Below are positions 9,185 to 17,462 of a DNA stretch of 64,000 bases, piece after piece; positions within the stretch are counted from its first letter, which is position 1, and every line of letters begins with the position of its first letter. Below the pieces are notes generated by a model. The model saw only the letters and a list, made by a program, of their open reading frames with translations, was not told the origin of the DNA and ran no database searches. The position numbers were made by a program, and so were the translations under genes. Origin of the DNA: Vibrio sp. HDW18 (GTDB taxonomy: Bacteria > Pseudomonadota > Gammaproteobacteria > Enterobacterales > Vibrionaceae); the NCBI RefSeq assembly GCF_011306175.1, contig NZ_CP049914.1, positions 186,001 through 250,000 of the forward strand. Direction: 5' to 3'.

Positions 9185-10563
9185 CGGCGCTTCTCTCTGT
9201 ACAACAGCTTTCCATCACTCATCGGCAAGCGACGTTAGTCGAAAGCTTATCGTTTGATTTACACCGCCATCAAGCGCTAACGATTTTAGGTGAAACGGGA
9301 TCGGGTAAAAGTTTGCTCGCCAATGCGATCATCGGCAATCTACCGGCAGAGCTCAACGGCCAAGGTCAGATCCGGTTATTTGATCAATATCAGCATCAGC
9401 GTACACCAGCACAACGTGAAGCGCTATGGGGTAAACAACTGGCGGTACTGCCGCAAGAGCCTTGGCTCGCGTTAGATCCGATCATGCCCGCTGGCGAACA
9501 AGTTTCAGAAGTGCATCAACTGGTCATGGGCAATCGAACCAGCTATGAAAAACTAACCGCCGAGGCCTTTCAACACCTCGAATTAGAGGGCGATCAGCGT
9601 AAATACCCTCACCAGCTTTCCGGTGGAATGGCGCAACGAGTCGCCTATTTATGTGCCACACAGACCGCAGCGCCGATTCTGATCGCTGATGAACCGACCA
9701 AAGGCTTAGATGCCAGCCGCCGCGATCAAATCATCGCTCTGCTACAAGCTCAGTTGACTCAAGGCGCGTTACTCACCATTACCCATGATATCGAAGTGGC
9801 AGAAAAACTGGGCGGGACGATCATGGTAATGCGTAAAGGGGTGATCCAAGAACAAGGGCCTGCGCATCAAGTATTAAACCATCCGCAATCGGATTACACC
9901 AAAGCATTGATTAATTCCGACCCAAGACACTGGCCAAACACGCGATTGATACCCGTTGGCGAACCATTGCTGAGGGTCGAAAAGCTTGGTATGCAGCGTG
10001 GGGATAAACGCTTATTTGATTCACTCAACTTCACTCTGCATGCGGGGGAAATTCTTGGCATTAGTGGCGACAGCGGCTGTGGAAAATCCACCCTTGCCGA
10101 CCTATTACTTGGGCTCTTCAACCCCAGCGAAGGCGCGGTACATCGCTTAGCCTCAATCCCGGCGGGCAAAGCGCTCAAACTGTATCAAGATCCGCCGAGT
10201 GCCGTCACCAAAAGTGTTAGCTTACGCACCTTATTGGATGATGTTTGCCAACGCCATCGTGTGGATCACAAGCAAATCCCGTACTTATTGCAGCGCTTAA
10301 AACTGTCACCTGATTTGTTATCCCGTAAGGCCGATCAAGTGTCTGGCGGTGAGTTACAACGCTTTAATATTTTGCGCGCATTACTCGCTAAGCCGAAAAT
10401 ATTGGTCGCCGATGAACCGACCTCACGACTTGATCCGATCACCGCCGCCAGCACCTTGCAGTTGATTATAGAATTAACCCAAGAGATTGGCTGTGCTTTG
10501 GTTCTGATCAGCCACGAACCAGTGGCACTGGAGAAAAATTGCCATCGGGTGATCACCTTGTAA
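9181..10563 (+). CDS. Fused DppD-DppF-type ABC ATPase
   Basis: One 460-residue polypeptide carries two complete ATPase domains. The first has Walker A GETGSGKS, signature LSGGMAQR and Walker B LIADEPTKGLD. The second has GDSGCGKS, signature VSGGELQR and Walker B LVADEPTSRLD. Most peptide and nickel importers use two separate ATPase proteins, so this is a DppD-DppF fusion. The start is taken as GTG 9181, overlapping the permease stop (GTGA) after AAAAGGAAAA. A longer ATG frame from 9103 lies wholly within the permease gene. The second domain is compact, with a short Q-loop region (YQDPPS). It completes a four-gene importer operon. Confidence 0.86.
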   Translation: MTALLSVQQLSITHRQATLVESLSFDLHRHQALTILGETGSGKSLLANAIIGNLPAELNGQGQIRLFDQYQHQRTPAQREALWGKQLAVLPQEPWLALDPIMPAGEQVSEVHQLVMGNRTSYEKLTAEAFQHLELEGDQRKYPHQLSGGMAQRVAYLCATQTAAPILIADEPTKGLDASRRDQIIALLQAQLTQGALLTITHDIEVAEKLGGTIMVMRKGVIQEQGPAHQVLNHPQSDYTKALINSDPRHWPNTRLIPVGEPLLRVEKLGMQRGDKRLFDSLNFTLHAGEILGISGDSGCGKSTLADLLLGLFNPSEGAVHRLASIPAGKALKLYQDPPSAVTKSVSLRTLLDDVCQRHRVDHKQIPYLLQRLKLSPDLLSRKADQVSGGELQRFNILRALLAKPKILVADEPTSRLDPITAASTLQLIIELTQEIGCALVLISHEPVALEKNCHRVITL

Positions 10564-10611
10564 GCCATATCGCAGTGTAAACCATATCACCCGATAAACC
10601 ATACCACGCTT

Positions 10612-10663
10612 CAACACCCACGCCCTTGATCGAGCCCGACGTTTGATCAAGGGTGTTGGGTGT
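10612..10663. terminator. Long inverted repeat between convergent genes
   Basis: CCCTTGATC (10623-10631) pairs with GATCAAGGG (10645-10653), and CAACAC (10612-10617) pairs with GTGTTG just outside it. The hairpin lies between the convergent importer and sensor-kinase genes and may act as a bidirectional terminator, though it has no long U-tract. It abuts a parS2 site. Confidence 0.45.
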
Positions 10664-12095
10664 GTGGTTTACACTGTAAATGCTGACCTTCAGCAAAGCG
10701 CACCACAAACTGATTATGCCCTTCAGCTCGTGGCAACAGTATCACTTGCCCATGATGCGCCGCAGCAATATCGCGGCAAATCGACATCCCAAGCCCGGCA
10801 CCATCGCCTTTTTGTGGGTTGGCCCGATAAAAGTTTTCAAAGATTTTGTCACGGGTCACATCATCGATGGGTGGCCCGCTGTCGCTAACCGCAACTTCGA
10901 TTACCTCCTGTTGCTGAGAGAGTAATACCTCAATCTGGCTAGCTGGACCCGAATAGCGGATCGCATTGTCGAGCAGGTTTTTAAACAACATTCCGAGTAA
11001 CAGTTCATCGCCCCATACCCAGAGCGTGGTTCCACTAAAACTGAGTTGTTGCTGCTGTTTAAATGCCATCGGAGCTAAGTCACTCATTATTTGCTTAATC
11101 ACTCGACTTAAATCAACCGACTGTTTGACCAAGTTAGTGCTACTTTCCACTTTAGCCAGCATCAATAGTTGCTGGATCAATCTATCCGTGCGTTGAATGC
11201 CTTTTAAAATACGCTGTAAATCCTGCTTAAGTTGCTCAGGGCTCGTACTGGATAACGCATTTTCCGCATTCAGTTTCAGCACCGTTAATGGAGTTTTCAG
11301 CTCATGAGCCGCCATACGGGTAAAACGCTGCTCTCGCTGCCAAGCTAACTCTAATTCACCGAGCAGTTGATTGAGGGTTTCAACTAAAGGGGCGAGTTCG
11401 AGCGTTGGCTGCTCAACATAAATTCGGTCCAGTTTATGCGCACTACGCAGTGCCAACGCCGATTTGAGATCTTGAATCGGCTGAAAACTACGCTCAATCA
11501 GCAGCATGAGTACGCCAATTAAGCAAACAATTAGCATCAGTTGTGGCAGTGCTGTCGACAAGGCAATCTGATTTATCGCTTCATCACGAATACTCTGTTT
11601 TTCTGCAACTAAAACATACGCTTTACTATGATCTTCAATCGGATGGCTCAGTTGAAAAGAGCGCCAGCGAGTCCCGTCTAACCAAAGGTCGGCAAACCCT
11701 ATCGAATCACGCCCTTTACTCAAAGCGGGCAGATGAATATCGGAGCTAAACAATAGCTGGCCATCACGATAAAACTGAAACAGTAGGTATTGCTCATAAG
11801 GATGACCAAACAGGGTGGCAATGTCGTCATCGGCTTTAGCTAAGCGCTGAATATGCTGCATCCATAAATCAAAATATTCACGCTGCTGATGATCAAGCAA
11901 TGGACTGGCGGGATCTGCGGTGGCCATCAGCAGTAACTTAGCCGATTGTCCAAGACTGGCGTCATATACCTCTGCGACTTCATGCCGTGCATTAAAATAG
12001 CTCAAACCGAGCGAAACCAGCATCAGCCCAAGACTCATCAGCACTGATGTCAAGGTAAGGCGGCGTTTAATTGAAAATACGCGTTTATTTTTCAA
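10647..12095 (-). CDS. Two-component sensor histidine kinase (QseC/PmrB type)
   Basis: This is a 482-residue membrane kinase. It has a first helix near residues 10-30, a periplasmic sensor region of about 140 residues and a second helix near 175-198 (LPQLMLIVCLIGVLMLLIE). Then come a HAMP-like linker, the phosphoacceptor motif AAHELKTPL, the N-box FKNLLDNAIRYS, and the ATP-lid motifs VSDSGPPID and GAGLGMSICRDI. The response regulator gene lies immediately upstream and overlaps it by 11 bp. The input signal cannot be told; relatives respond to cations, antimicrobial peptides or catecholamines. Its last codons contain a parS2 site. Confidence 0.87.
   Translation of the reverse strand: MKNKRVFSIKRRLTLTSVLMSLGLMLVSLGLSYFNARHEVAEVYDASLGQSAKLLLMATADPASPLLDHQQREYFDLWMQHIQRLAKADDDIATLFGHPYEQYLLFQFYRDGQLLFSSDIHLPALSKGRDSIGFADLWLDGTRWRSFQLSHPIEDHSKAYVLVAEKQSIRDEAINQIALSTALPQLMLIVCLIGVLMLLIERSFQPIQDLKSALALRSAHKLDRIYVEQPTLELAPLVETLNQLLGELELAWQREQRFTRMAAHELKTPLTVLKLNAENALSSTSPEQLKQDLQRILKGIQRTDRLIQQLLMLAKVESSTNLVKQSVDLSRVIKQIMSDLAPMAFKQQQQLSFSGTTLWVWGDELLLGMLFKNLLDNAIRYSGPASQIEVLLSQQQEVIEVAVSDSGPPIDDVTRDKIFENFYRANPQKGDGAGLGMSICRDIAAAHHGQVILLPRAEGHNQFVVRFAEGQHLQCKPHTQHP
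10667..10681. other. parS2: parS2 centromere-like site 1
   Basis: The sequence GTTTACACTGTAAAT matches the chromosome II partition consensus NTTTACANTGTAAAN exactly. On the minus strand it encodes residues L-Q-C-K near the C-terminus of the histidine kinase. It is the binding site expected for the ParB2 encoded at 20799-21770. Confidence 0.88.
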
Positions 12096-12741
12096 TCATA
12101 TACCCCACACCACGCAGGTTTTTAATCACATGTTCTGGTAATTTTTTACGCAGATTATGGATGTGCACTTCCACAACGTTATCGCTGCTGGCTTCATCCC
12201 ATCCATGTAACGCCTGTTGCAACTGCTCCTTGCTCAGTACTCGCCCAGCTTGGGTAATTAAGCTGGCTAAAATTTTATATTCATTGCGGGTTAATTTTAG
12301 CGCCTGCTGTGCATAGTAAATCTCTTGCTTGGAGAGCGACAGACTAAGCCCAGCAACTGAGATCAACTCCTCCGCGTTGCCAGTGCTGCGGCGAATGATC
12401 ACCCGTAAACGGGCGAGCAACTCTTCCAACGCAAAAGGCTTACCGATGTACTCATCCGCACCACTATCTAAGCCTTTGACTCGGTCGCGAATATCATCAC
12501 GAGCAGTGAGGATCATCACCGGCAATGAGTAACCCGCACGCCGGATCTGGCGCAGCACGTCTAAGCCATCCATATCCGGCAGGGTGAGATCCAATATAAC
12601 GGCAATGAATTGCTCGGTTTTCAATGTGCTGGCGACACCAGCTCCGCGCAATAGCCAATCCACGGTATACCCTTGGCGGCTTAACGCGGCCTGCATCGAT
12701 TCGCCGAGTAGCGTGTCATCTTCCACCAATAATAAACGCAT
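12085..12741 (-). CDS. OmpR-family response regulator
   Basis: This 218-residue regulator has a receiver domain with acidic pocket EDD (LLVEDDTLL), phospho-acceptor aspartate in VILDLTLPDMDG and conserved lysine in GKPFALEE. A winged-helix DNA-binding domain follows (LTRNEYKILASLI to VEVHIHNLRKKL). It should be phosphorylated by the kinase encoded by the overlapping downstream gene. The start codon is ATG 12741. The TPR-protein gene lies 23 bp upstream and may be cotranscribed. Confidence 0.88.
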   Translation of the reverse strand: MRLLLVEDDTLLGESMQAALSRQGYTVDWLLRGAGVASTLKTEQFIAVILDLTLPDMDGLDVLRQIRRAGYSLPVMILTARDDIRDRVKGLDSGADEYIGKPFALEELLARLRVIIRRSTGNAEELISVAGLSLSLSKQEIYYAQQALKLTRNEYKILASLITQAGRVLSKEQLQQALHGWDEASSDNVVEVHIHNLRKKLPEHVIKNLRGVGYMIEK

Positions 12742-12764
12742 AGGTTATTTCTGGCTGACTAACA

Positions 12765-13394
12765 TTATTTTAGACTGGCTAACAGCTGCGCAATTTCTTG
12801 TTGGCGACCCGCATCAGCCACCGCTCGATTAGGTCTCGCTGGGGCTTGCTGTGCTTGTTGTAGATAACGTTTGGCTTCTACTTCACGCCCCTGCTGGATC
12901 AGAAAATCGCCGTAAAAATAGTTAGCATCAATTCCGATCGGATTAATCGCCAACGCTTGCTTTAATAATTGTTCCGCCTGATCGGTATCCCCAAATGATA
13001 GCGGCCAGCCCGGCACTTTATAGTACAAAATACCTAAACTGGTGAAAGCCGAACCTTCTAAAGTATTGGGAGCTTGTGCGATCACCTGTTCTAATAAGCT
13101 TTTGGCTTCTTTGACTAACGATAGTGCGCCAAGCCCACTGCTAAGGCTAGCCAATGAGGACTGATTGATCGCCAACCACACTTTCAGCTCAGGATTATTG
13201 CTGTCGCGAGTCAGCGCTAATTGAGTCTCGGCAATGGTTTGTTCATAACAGTTGACTTGCTGATCGACACTAGGGGTTTGATATCGACATTTGGCCCAAT
13301 CGGCCTGCACTTGCTCTAACGGTGTCATGGCATACGCACTACTGAGCGGCCCGAACAGCAGCGTGAGGCTTATCCATTTGCTTATCGCGTTCAT
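12765..13394 (-). CDS. Exported TPR-repeat protein
   Basis: ATG 13394 is preferred because AGGAGA lies 7 bp before it and the protein then begins with a clean signal peptide (MNAISKWISLTLLFGPLSSAYA). The 209-residue product is probably periplasmic. At least two TPR-like helical pairs are visible in the C-terminal half (TDQAEQLLKQALAINPIGID and GREVEAKRYLQQAQQ). It precedes the two-component genes at close spacing, so it may be an accessory sensor or a target of that system (inference). No enzymatic motif was seen. Confidence 0.7.
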   Translation of the reverse strand: MNAISKWISLTLLFGPLSSAYAMTPLEQVQADWAKCRYQTPSVDQQVNCYEQTIAETQLALTRDSNNPELKVWLAINQSSLASLSSGLGALSLVKEAKSLLEQVIAQAPNTLEGSAFTSLGILYYKVPGWPLSFGDTDQAEQLLKQALAINPIGIDANYFYGDFLIQQGREVEAKRYLQQAQQAPARPNRAVADAGRQQEIAQLLASLK

Positions 13395-13579
13395 CTCTCG
13401 ATCTCCTGTAACCATGCTATGGATGTTAAATATGGGATGTTGAATAGGTGACTTTAAACATCATGCTTTGAGCTCCGCGCGCCAAAACAAGCTATTTAAA
13501 GCTTAGATGATTTAACAACTTTAGTGAGCAACCATTTGCGTCCACAATAAAATCGCTGAGCTTGTGATCGCAAATAAGC

Positions 13580-14380
13580 TTAGCGATCTAAAAATGGCCA
13601 TAGGATCGGCTGCTGTTTTTTGATCGCTCGCGATATCAAGCTCGGCCATAGCTGATTTAACCGCACCAACAGCTTCTCCGGCCAGCCCATCCATACTACT
13701 GCTTGCTCGGTGTCGATGATGTTGGCGACTTGCTCTGCCACCACGGCTGGCTCATCGCTGTGATTGCCTAAGGTTCGATTTAATTGCTGCACTATCGGGC
13801 TATTTAAAGCCGTATTGGTCGCCCTTGGCGCAAGGTAGAGCACTTTTATGCCAGAGCCTTGTAGCTCACGATTCATCGCTTCACTGAAGCGGTGCAACCC
13901 TGCCTTCGCCGCGCAATAAGCCGCGTAACCTGGGTAGCCAATCGCCGCAAAACTCGAACCAATATTGACGATCAACTCCGGTTTACTGACCCACTGCAAT
14001 GCCAGATGAGTGATCTGCATTGGCGTCAACAGATTAAGCATCATTTCATGCTGCCATGATGCCTGCGTGCGCCGTGCAAACAGGCAAAACTGATTGCTGC
14101 CCGCATTGTTAATGATCACTCCGATCCGTGGCTGAGCTTGGTCTAGTTGCTGGATAAACTGTTGCAATTGCTCAATGCCGGTTTGCTCAGCCAAATCGAC
14201 ACTCAGCACTCGATGTTTTTCTGAGTTTGGTAGTGATTGACGCAGCCACTCCAATTTTTGTCGATCGCGAGCCACTAAAATCAACCATGCACCACGCGCC
14301 GCTAAGCTATGCGCTATTTTTTCACCAATACCGCCGGATGCTCCGGTGAGCAGTACATATTGCTGACCAATATTCATCAT
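13580..14380 (-). CDS. Short-chain dehydrogenase/reductase
   Basis: This 266-residue classical SDR has the nucleotide-binding motif TGASGGIG at residues 14-21, the NNAG motif, a catalytic serine in VNIGSSFA and the YxxxK pair in YCAAK. The fold predicts NAD(P)H-dependent oxidation or reduction of a hydroxyl/keto group. It is the last gene of a four-gene minus-strand operon with an acyl ligase and a TenA-fold iron protein, 18 bp after the TenA gene. This context suggests it reduces or oxidises an acyl-derived intermediate (inference). The start (ATGATG) follows TAGGAG. Confidence 0.82.
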   Translation of the reverse strand: MMNIGQQYVLLTGASGGIGEKIAHSLAARGAWLILVARDRQKLEWLRQSLPNSEKHRVLSVDLAEQTGIEQLQQFIQQLDQAQPRIGVIINNAGSNQFCLFARRTQASWQHEMMLNLLTPMQITHLALQWVSKPELIVNIGSSFAAIGYPGYAAYCAAKAGLHRFSEAMNRELQGSGIKVLYLAPRATNTALNSPIVQQLNRTLGNHSDEPAVVAEQVANIIDTEQAVVWMGWPEKLLVRLNQLWPSLISRAIKKQQPILWPFLDR

Positions 14381-14398
14381 GAACTCCTAAGCCGAGGT

Positions 14399-15070
14399 TT
14401 ACTCGGCTAATGTGGTGAGCTGGCGCAGCATTTGACCATACAGTTCAAATACGCGATTGGCGGCATCAATGATCGCTTGTTGATCTTGTACTGCGGTGAT
14501 TTTATCCATCAGCGCCGCAAAAAATCGAATATGGTCCTGATCGAGTTGACTATGGGAAGCGAGATAACTAATGGCATTATCTGGCAGTTTGAGCTGCTGC
14601 TTGACTAACTGAGCAATGTTGCCGCCCACCGCCACACTCGTGCCTTCCAAGACCCACACCATCCCAAATAGACTCAGTGGATTATGCCGATCAATTTGGT
14701 GATACAGATAAGCCACCATCAACTCAATGGGCACAACAACCCGCCCTTGAGCTTGGTTATGGCGTACCGCTTGCGCATCGCCGCCACAGGCCTGAATATC
14801 ATTGAGGATCCATTCCTGATGCCCTTTTTCTTCATCAATATAGTTTGCAATCGCGGTTCTGACCTCTTCATACTCTGCACTCAAACGACCACCACAGGCC
14901 ATTAACAAGGGTACGGTATGTTTGACATGGTGATAGGCTTGGGTCAGAAAACGAATGTACAGCTCAAGGCTAATATTGCCCTGCGCACAAGCAGCAAACA
15001 CCGGAGCTTGTAACATCTGCTGCTGGGCAACTTGGGTTTCTTGTTGTAAACGTTGGTAAAATCCACTCAT
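14399..15070 (-). CDS. TenA/haem-oxygenase-fold iron-containing oxidase-like protein
   Basis: ATG 15070 is chosen because AGGAG lies 7 bp upstream. The 223-residue all-helical protein resembles the TenA/PqqC/CADD/UndA superfamily rather than thiaminase TenA proper. Candidate iron ligands are an ExxH motif (E81-K-G-H84 in DEEKGHQEW), E142 in VLEGTS, and D177/H180 in LDQDHIRFF. This pattern fits non-haem (di)iron oxidases such as UndA, which decarboxylates fatty acids, and other haem-oxygenase-like diiron oxidases. No thiamin genes are nearby. It sits between an AMP-dependent ligase and an SDR, so an acyl or amino-acid-derived substrate is likely (inference). Confidence 0.7.
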   Translation of the reverse strand: MSGFYQRLQQETQVAQQQMLQAPVFAACAQGNISLELYIRFLTQAYHHVKHTVPLLMACGGRLSAEYEEVRTAIANYIDEEKGHQEWILNDIQACGGDAQAVRHNQAQGRVVVPIELMVAYLYHQIDRHNPLSLFGMVWVLEGTSVAVGGNIAQLVKQQLKLPDNAISYLASHSQLDQDHIRFFAALMDKITAVQDQQAIIDAANRVFELYGQMLRQLTTLAE

Positions 15071-15080
15071 GATCATTCTC

Positions 15081-16574
15081 CTAACCGTGACTAGGCGTGC
15101 CATTCACTGGCAGATACTGCCAATCAGCATCACCACCATTCAAACCGCTGCGCACAGTGCGCGGCGCTTGCTCAATCAATGCGCGTTTAGGTCGACCATT
15201 GGCGGTTAACCAAGCTTGCCAAACGCTCGCTTGACTCACTAACAGAACACTTTGGATCTGCGCATAATCTGGCAAGTGACGATTAATCTGCTCGATACGC
15301 GCGGCTAAATCAGACAATCGCCGATCAATCACCGCGGTAATGCCCCATTCATCATCGCCTACCACCACGACTCGGCACTCTGGCATCCAAACCTGCGCAT
15401 GGGATTCAACCCATTCCGGCGCAATATTGCGCCCAAACGGGGTAATAATGAGATTTTTTTTACGGCCAATAATCGCTAAAAATCCGTGTTCATCGATCGT
15501 CGCAATATCACCGGTGGCCAGCCACTCATCGGTAAACAGCTCGCCGATATAGCCTAATGCTTGGTTACCACGCACCAATAGCTCACCATCGGTAGCGAAT
15601 TGGATCTGTAAGTGGCCAAGTGGCTTACCACAACTACCAGGTTGGTTATGCTGCGGAGTATTCATACTCACTACCGAGGCGCATTCAGATAACCCGTAGC
15701 CTTCATACGCAGCAATCCCTAACTGACGGGCTGTATTAATCAGCTCACTCGCCACTCGCGCACCACCGACCGCCACCCATTGTAATGAAGCGGTTAAGCT
15801 CGGGGTTTGTTGCACCACCCGTATCAGTGCCACAAGCAGAGCAGGCGTTAACACTAAGCTCGCCGGCTGATAGCGCGCCAAAGCCTGAGCCAATTTCACT
15901 GGCGAAAATTGGCTCGAGCCCGCTAAACCGACTTCCTCACCAAACACCACCGTGACTGTCACTCCTAGCAGGAGCGGCACATAAATCCCAGTGACATTTT
16001 CCAATAAAGTTGATAATGGCAGCATCACTAAATGCTGCTTAATTTGGCGATTCATCTGCTCAGCAATCGACAGGCTGACTCGCTCTAGATTTTGTTCACT
16101 CAAACACACCCCTTTCGGTGTACCTGTTGAGCCAGAAGTAAACGTCACTTTCTGAGTTTGCGCTAAGACCTGATTGCTACTCTCGGCTGGATAATACCAA
16201 GCAGAAAACCCCGCCAAACGCAGCGCGGCCGAGCCAAATTCAGGCCAATCGCCAACACACAGTTCAACATGTGCTTGCTTAAGTAAATGCGCGACCTGCT
16301 CAGCCGTAAAAAATGTCGGAACCGGCACCATGACTTTGTGTGCCGCCATCGCGGCTAAATCCAACACCACCCAATCAACACTGTTTTCGGCACGCAGGGC
16401 AATGCAATCAACCGGCAACTGCTGCAACTGGGCGACGGTTTGCTGCACTCGGTTTAATAGTTGTGCGTAACTTAAACTCACCTTTTGCCGTGCGGCATTG
16501 TCGCCAACAAAAGCCAACTGATGAGGTTGGCGCTGAGCATGCTGTTGTAGTGCCTGAATAATTCGATTCATCAT
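15081..16574 (-). CDS. AMP-dependent acyl-CoA synthetase/ligase family protein
   Basis: This 497-residue protein belongs to the ANL adenylating superfamily. The AMP-binding core motif is TFTSGSTGTPKGV (around residues 150-162). A5-type YGLSECASV and the hinge region GDIATIDEHGFLAIIGRKK are present. The usual C-terminal PxxxxGK lysine region appears as NGRPKR, so the lysine may be retained. It should activate a carboxylic acid, probably a fatty or hydroxy acid, as the acyl-adenylate. No carrier-protein gene is in the operon. The gene ends 10 bp before the TenA-fold gene start and begins 6 bp after the haemolysin-family gene. Confidence 0.8.
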   Translation of the reverse strand: MMNRIIQALQQHAQRQPHQLAFVGDNAARQKVSLSYAQLLNRVQQTVAQLQQLPVDCIALRAENSVDWVVLDLAAMAAHKVMVPVPTFFTAEQVAHLLKQAHVELCVGDWPEFGSAALRLAGFSAWYYPAESSNQVLAQTQKVTFTSGSTGTPKGVCLSEQNLERVSLSIAEQMNRQIKQHLVMLPLSTLLENVTGIYVPLLLGVTVTVVFGEEVGLAGSSQFSPVKLAQALARYQPASLVLTPALLVALIRVVQQTPSLTASLQWVAVGGARVASELINTARQLGIAAYEGYGLSECASVVSMNTPQHNQPGSCGKPLGHLQIQFATDGELLVRGNQALGYIGELFTDEWLATGDIATIDEHGFLAIIGRKKNLIITPFGRNIAPEWVESHAQVWMPECRVVVVGDDEWGITAVIDRRLSDLAARIEQINRHLPDYAQIQSVLLVSQASVWQAWLTANGRPKRALIEQAPRTVRSGLNGGDADWQYLPVNGTPSHG

Positions 16575-16580
16575 GCTTAC

Positions 16581-17183
16581 TCATGCTTGTTTTTGCGTCA
16601 CGGAAAATTGATTTAACCGCGCACAACCTTGCAATAAATTACCCGCCAAAATACGAGGACGATACTGATAGTAAGTGCCCCACACTTGGCTGGCATTAGG
16701 AATACGCTCAGGGGAAGCTTGGGCGATTAAACTGGGTTGCAAGCCAAAGCGCCGCATCAGCGCATGCAGTGGATCGGTCGCGGTAAAAATGCACCACTCA
16801 AATCCCATCGCGACTAACTGCTGGGCGATCAGTTGAAAGTGATAGACCGAGAGACCACGCCCAAAAGAAGCAAGATGGCCAAATTCAATCAATTGGCTGC
16901 GCGGGATTGCACAAGCAAAGCGTTGACTGAGGATTTGATCAGCCGGTTGATCCAGATACTGTTCCAAAAACAGCGGCTCTTGCTGAGCAATCCGAAATCC
17001 ACATACCGATTTCATCTCATTTTGCTCCAACAGTGCCAAGTAAGCAGGCATATAGCTGGTCAGGTGCGCATCAAAGGCGCGTTGGTAACGCTCATGCACC
17101 AGATTAGTGGCCTCATGCCAACGAGCATGGTTAGCCGTGATGAGCTCTAATTGGAAATCAGATAGACTGGGTAAGTGTTTCAT
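16581..17183 (-). CDS. Thermostable haemolysin (delta-VPH) family, GNAT-like
   Basis: The start is set at ATG 17183 after GGGAAAA, giving 200 residues; an in-frame start at 17219 lacks an SD. The protein matches the delta-VPH 'thermostable haemolysin' family: ANHARWHEATNLVHERYQRAF, then SVCGFR, LIEFGHLASFGRG and YQYRPRILAGNL. Despite the name, the fold appears related to N-acyltransferases (autoinducer-synthase and GNAT-like). No export signal is seen, which argues against a secreted toxin. It is the first gene of the operon with an acyl ligase, a TenA-fold oxidase and an SDR. An acyl-transfer role is therefore more plausible than haemolysis (inference). Confidence 0.72.
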   Translation of the reverse strand: MKHLPSLSDFQLELITANHARWHEATNLVHERYQRAFDAHLTSYMPAYLALLEQNEMKSVCGFRIAQQEPLFLEQYLDQPADQILSQRFACAIPRSQLIEFGHLASFGRGLSVYHFQLIAQQLVAMGFEWCIFTATDPLHALMRRFGLQPSLIAQASPERIPNASQVWGTYYQYRPRILAGNLLQGCARLNQFSVTQKQA

Positions 17184-17462
17184 TGGCGTTTTCCCTTTGC
17201 TTACTCGATGACTCAACAATAAGCCGCCTAACTTAAGAATCCCTTAAGACCTAACCCAAAGTTTGAAAAAAATTAGTTAGTCGTGACTGCTATGCAACTA
17301 AGAATGGCAACGATATGCATAGAAAACAATTTATGTGGCAAGAATTTATGTAGTAATAAGGCATGTAGCGACTATACGTCTATGTGTAGAAACGATGCGT
17401 GCACCAGCTATCTGCACAGAAGATAATGCGCCAAGTTTACAACTTACGAATAAGGGAAATGC
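17184..17462. promoter_or_regulatory. Divergently read intergenic region upstream of the haemolysin-family operon
   Basis: The 280-bp AT-rich gap contains two CTTAAG hexamers at 17232-17237 and 17243-17248. They are 11 bp apart, one helical turn, and sit about 50 bp upstream of the operon start, as an operator could. No coding region or recognisable RNA was seen. The right edge runs into a parS2 site. Confidence 0.3.

Noticed and set aside
13485..13579. Possible small RNA between the TPR and SDR genes
   Set aside because: No promoter-terminator pair was found. Only AT-rich spacer DNA.
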